Assembly (NCBI RefSeq): GCF_001613935.1
Contig: NZ_LQCI01000003.1
Coordinates: forward strand, 124,001 to 188,000
Direction of reading: 5' to 3'
Source of the DNA: Amycolatopsis regifaucium
GTDB lineage: Bacteria > Actinomycetota > Actinomycetes > Mycobacteriales > Pseudonocardiaceae
DNA: 64,000 nt
Below, piece by piece: positions 63,544-64,000 of the stretch; position 1 is the stretch's first letter; each line of letters starts with the position of its first letter. The position numbers and the translations under genes were made by a program. The notes beneath the pieces were generated by a model. It saw only the letters and a list, made by a program, of their open reading frames with translations, was not told the DNA's origin and did not search any database.

Positions 63544-64000
63544 CGCCAGCCTTCGGGGTCGACGCCGCCCGGGATGGGCGCGGCCGGGTCGAACGGCGTG
63601 CGCGAGAAGATGAACGTCACGAGGTCGAGGTGGTTCGGCTTGCCGTCCGAATCCCGCCCGACCTTCAGCGTTTCGCCGGCGTAGTACCCGTCGAGGCCGA
63701 TCCAGACGTCGTCACCGAGCGGGGTGAACCGCGACGCGCGGCCGGGGCCGTCGGTCGGCGCGAGCGAGAACAGGCCGTCCGGGAGCAGCCGCAGGTGGTA
63801 CGGCGTCGGCCCCCAGTGCCACAGCCCGGTCAGCTCCAGCAGCTTCGGGTCCACAGTGGACGGCTGCCATTCCGCGGGCATCGCCGGTTCGTGCTGTTCG
63901 GTCAGCGTCATCAGGTCGAGGCACAGCTGCGTGATGCCGACACCGGCCGTCGAGTTCGTCAGCACCAGCGCGCCGATCCCGGCGTCGGCGTCGATCAACG
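63540..64000 (-). CDS. C-terminal part of a serine hydrolase (beta-lactamase family), cut at the window edge
   Basis: The 152+ visible residues have the end of the catalytic domain (GALVLTNSTAGVGITQ) followed by a C-terminal domain ending PGGVDPEGWR. The start lies beyond 64000. Relatives are beta-lactamase-related penicillin-binding-like hydrolases/esterases. It is convergent with and overlaps the hypothetical gene at 63543 by 4 bases. Confidence 0.7.
   Translation of the reverse strand, partial: LIDADAGIGALVLTNSTAGVGITQLCLDLMTLTEQHEPAMPAEWQPSTVDPKLLELTGLWHWGPTPYHLRLLPDGLFSLAPTDGPGRASRFTPLGDDVWIGLDGYYAGETLKVGRDSDGKPNHLDLVTFIFSRTPFDPAAPIPGGVDPEGWR

Overview
The window is high-GC, gene-dense DNA with frequent GTG and some TTG starts and many 1-4 base gene overlaps, as in Actinomycetota. 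A conservon-type signalling operon, SepH, a mycobacterial-style TetR/R2lox pair, DUF2771, DUF3027, DUF2530 and DUF2537 proteins, and an Rpf-like protein point to a Pseudonocardiales genome. Amycolatopsis is my best guess; this is inference, since no rRNA is present. I see no tRNA, CRISPR array, transposase or prophage.

Layout. 1-2.8 kb: leftward ABC uptake genes, with a cut permease and two paralogous substrate-binding lipoproteins that share near-identical promoters. 3.3-9.8 kb: a complete conservon (NIT-domain kinase, roadblock protein, DUF742 protein, small GTPase) followed by a second roadblock/DUF742 pair lacking kinase and GTPase. 9.9-15.6 kb: helicase-associated/WYL-like protein, malic enzyme, secreted tripeptidyl-peptidase-like hydrolase. 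15.6-24 kb: molybdenum region with moaC-mog-moaE, moaA-moaD, a HTH/Mop-domain protein and modABC, interrupted by an Rpf/LysM gene with a CRP-type site and a probable c-di-AMP riboswitch. 24-36 kb: housekeeping enzymes, acyl-CoA ligase, R2lox with its TetR regulator, cold-shock protein, MFS transporter and lipoproteins. 35.8-39.6 kb: DUF3027 protein overlapping a sacsin-like GHKL protein. 40-49 kb: purine permease, MarR/MFS pair, SDR, NAT, SOD, heme oxygenase, with a perfect DtxR/IdeR iron box. 49.7-54.5 kb: glutamate-cysteine ligase-like enzyme, rRNA methyltransferase, a broken yjbR and sepH. 54.7-60.2 kb: two-component system divergent from a lipoprotein/adaptor/ABC efflux operon. 60-64 kb: GT87 glycosyltransferase, serC, small proteins and a cut serine-hydrolase gene.

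The most unusual signal is not a gene. At least three families of dispersed palindromes sit almost entirely in 3' intergenic positions. Family A is about 66 bp with four copies, near 9.8, 22.0, 39.6 and 60.2 kb, and the stem shows a compensatory base pair change. Family B hairpins carry a GAAGGCC-type core (17.0, 32.4, 53.2, 61.4 kb plus half copies). Family C has an 18-bp stem with two copies in opposite orientation (29.0 and 53.1 kb). One family A copy separates modA from modB, and one family B hairpin encodes the C-terminus of the GT87 protein.
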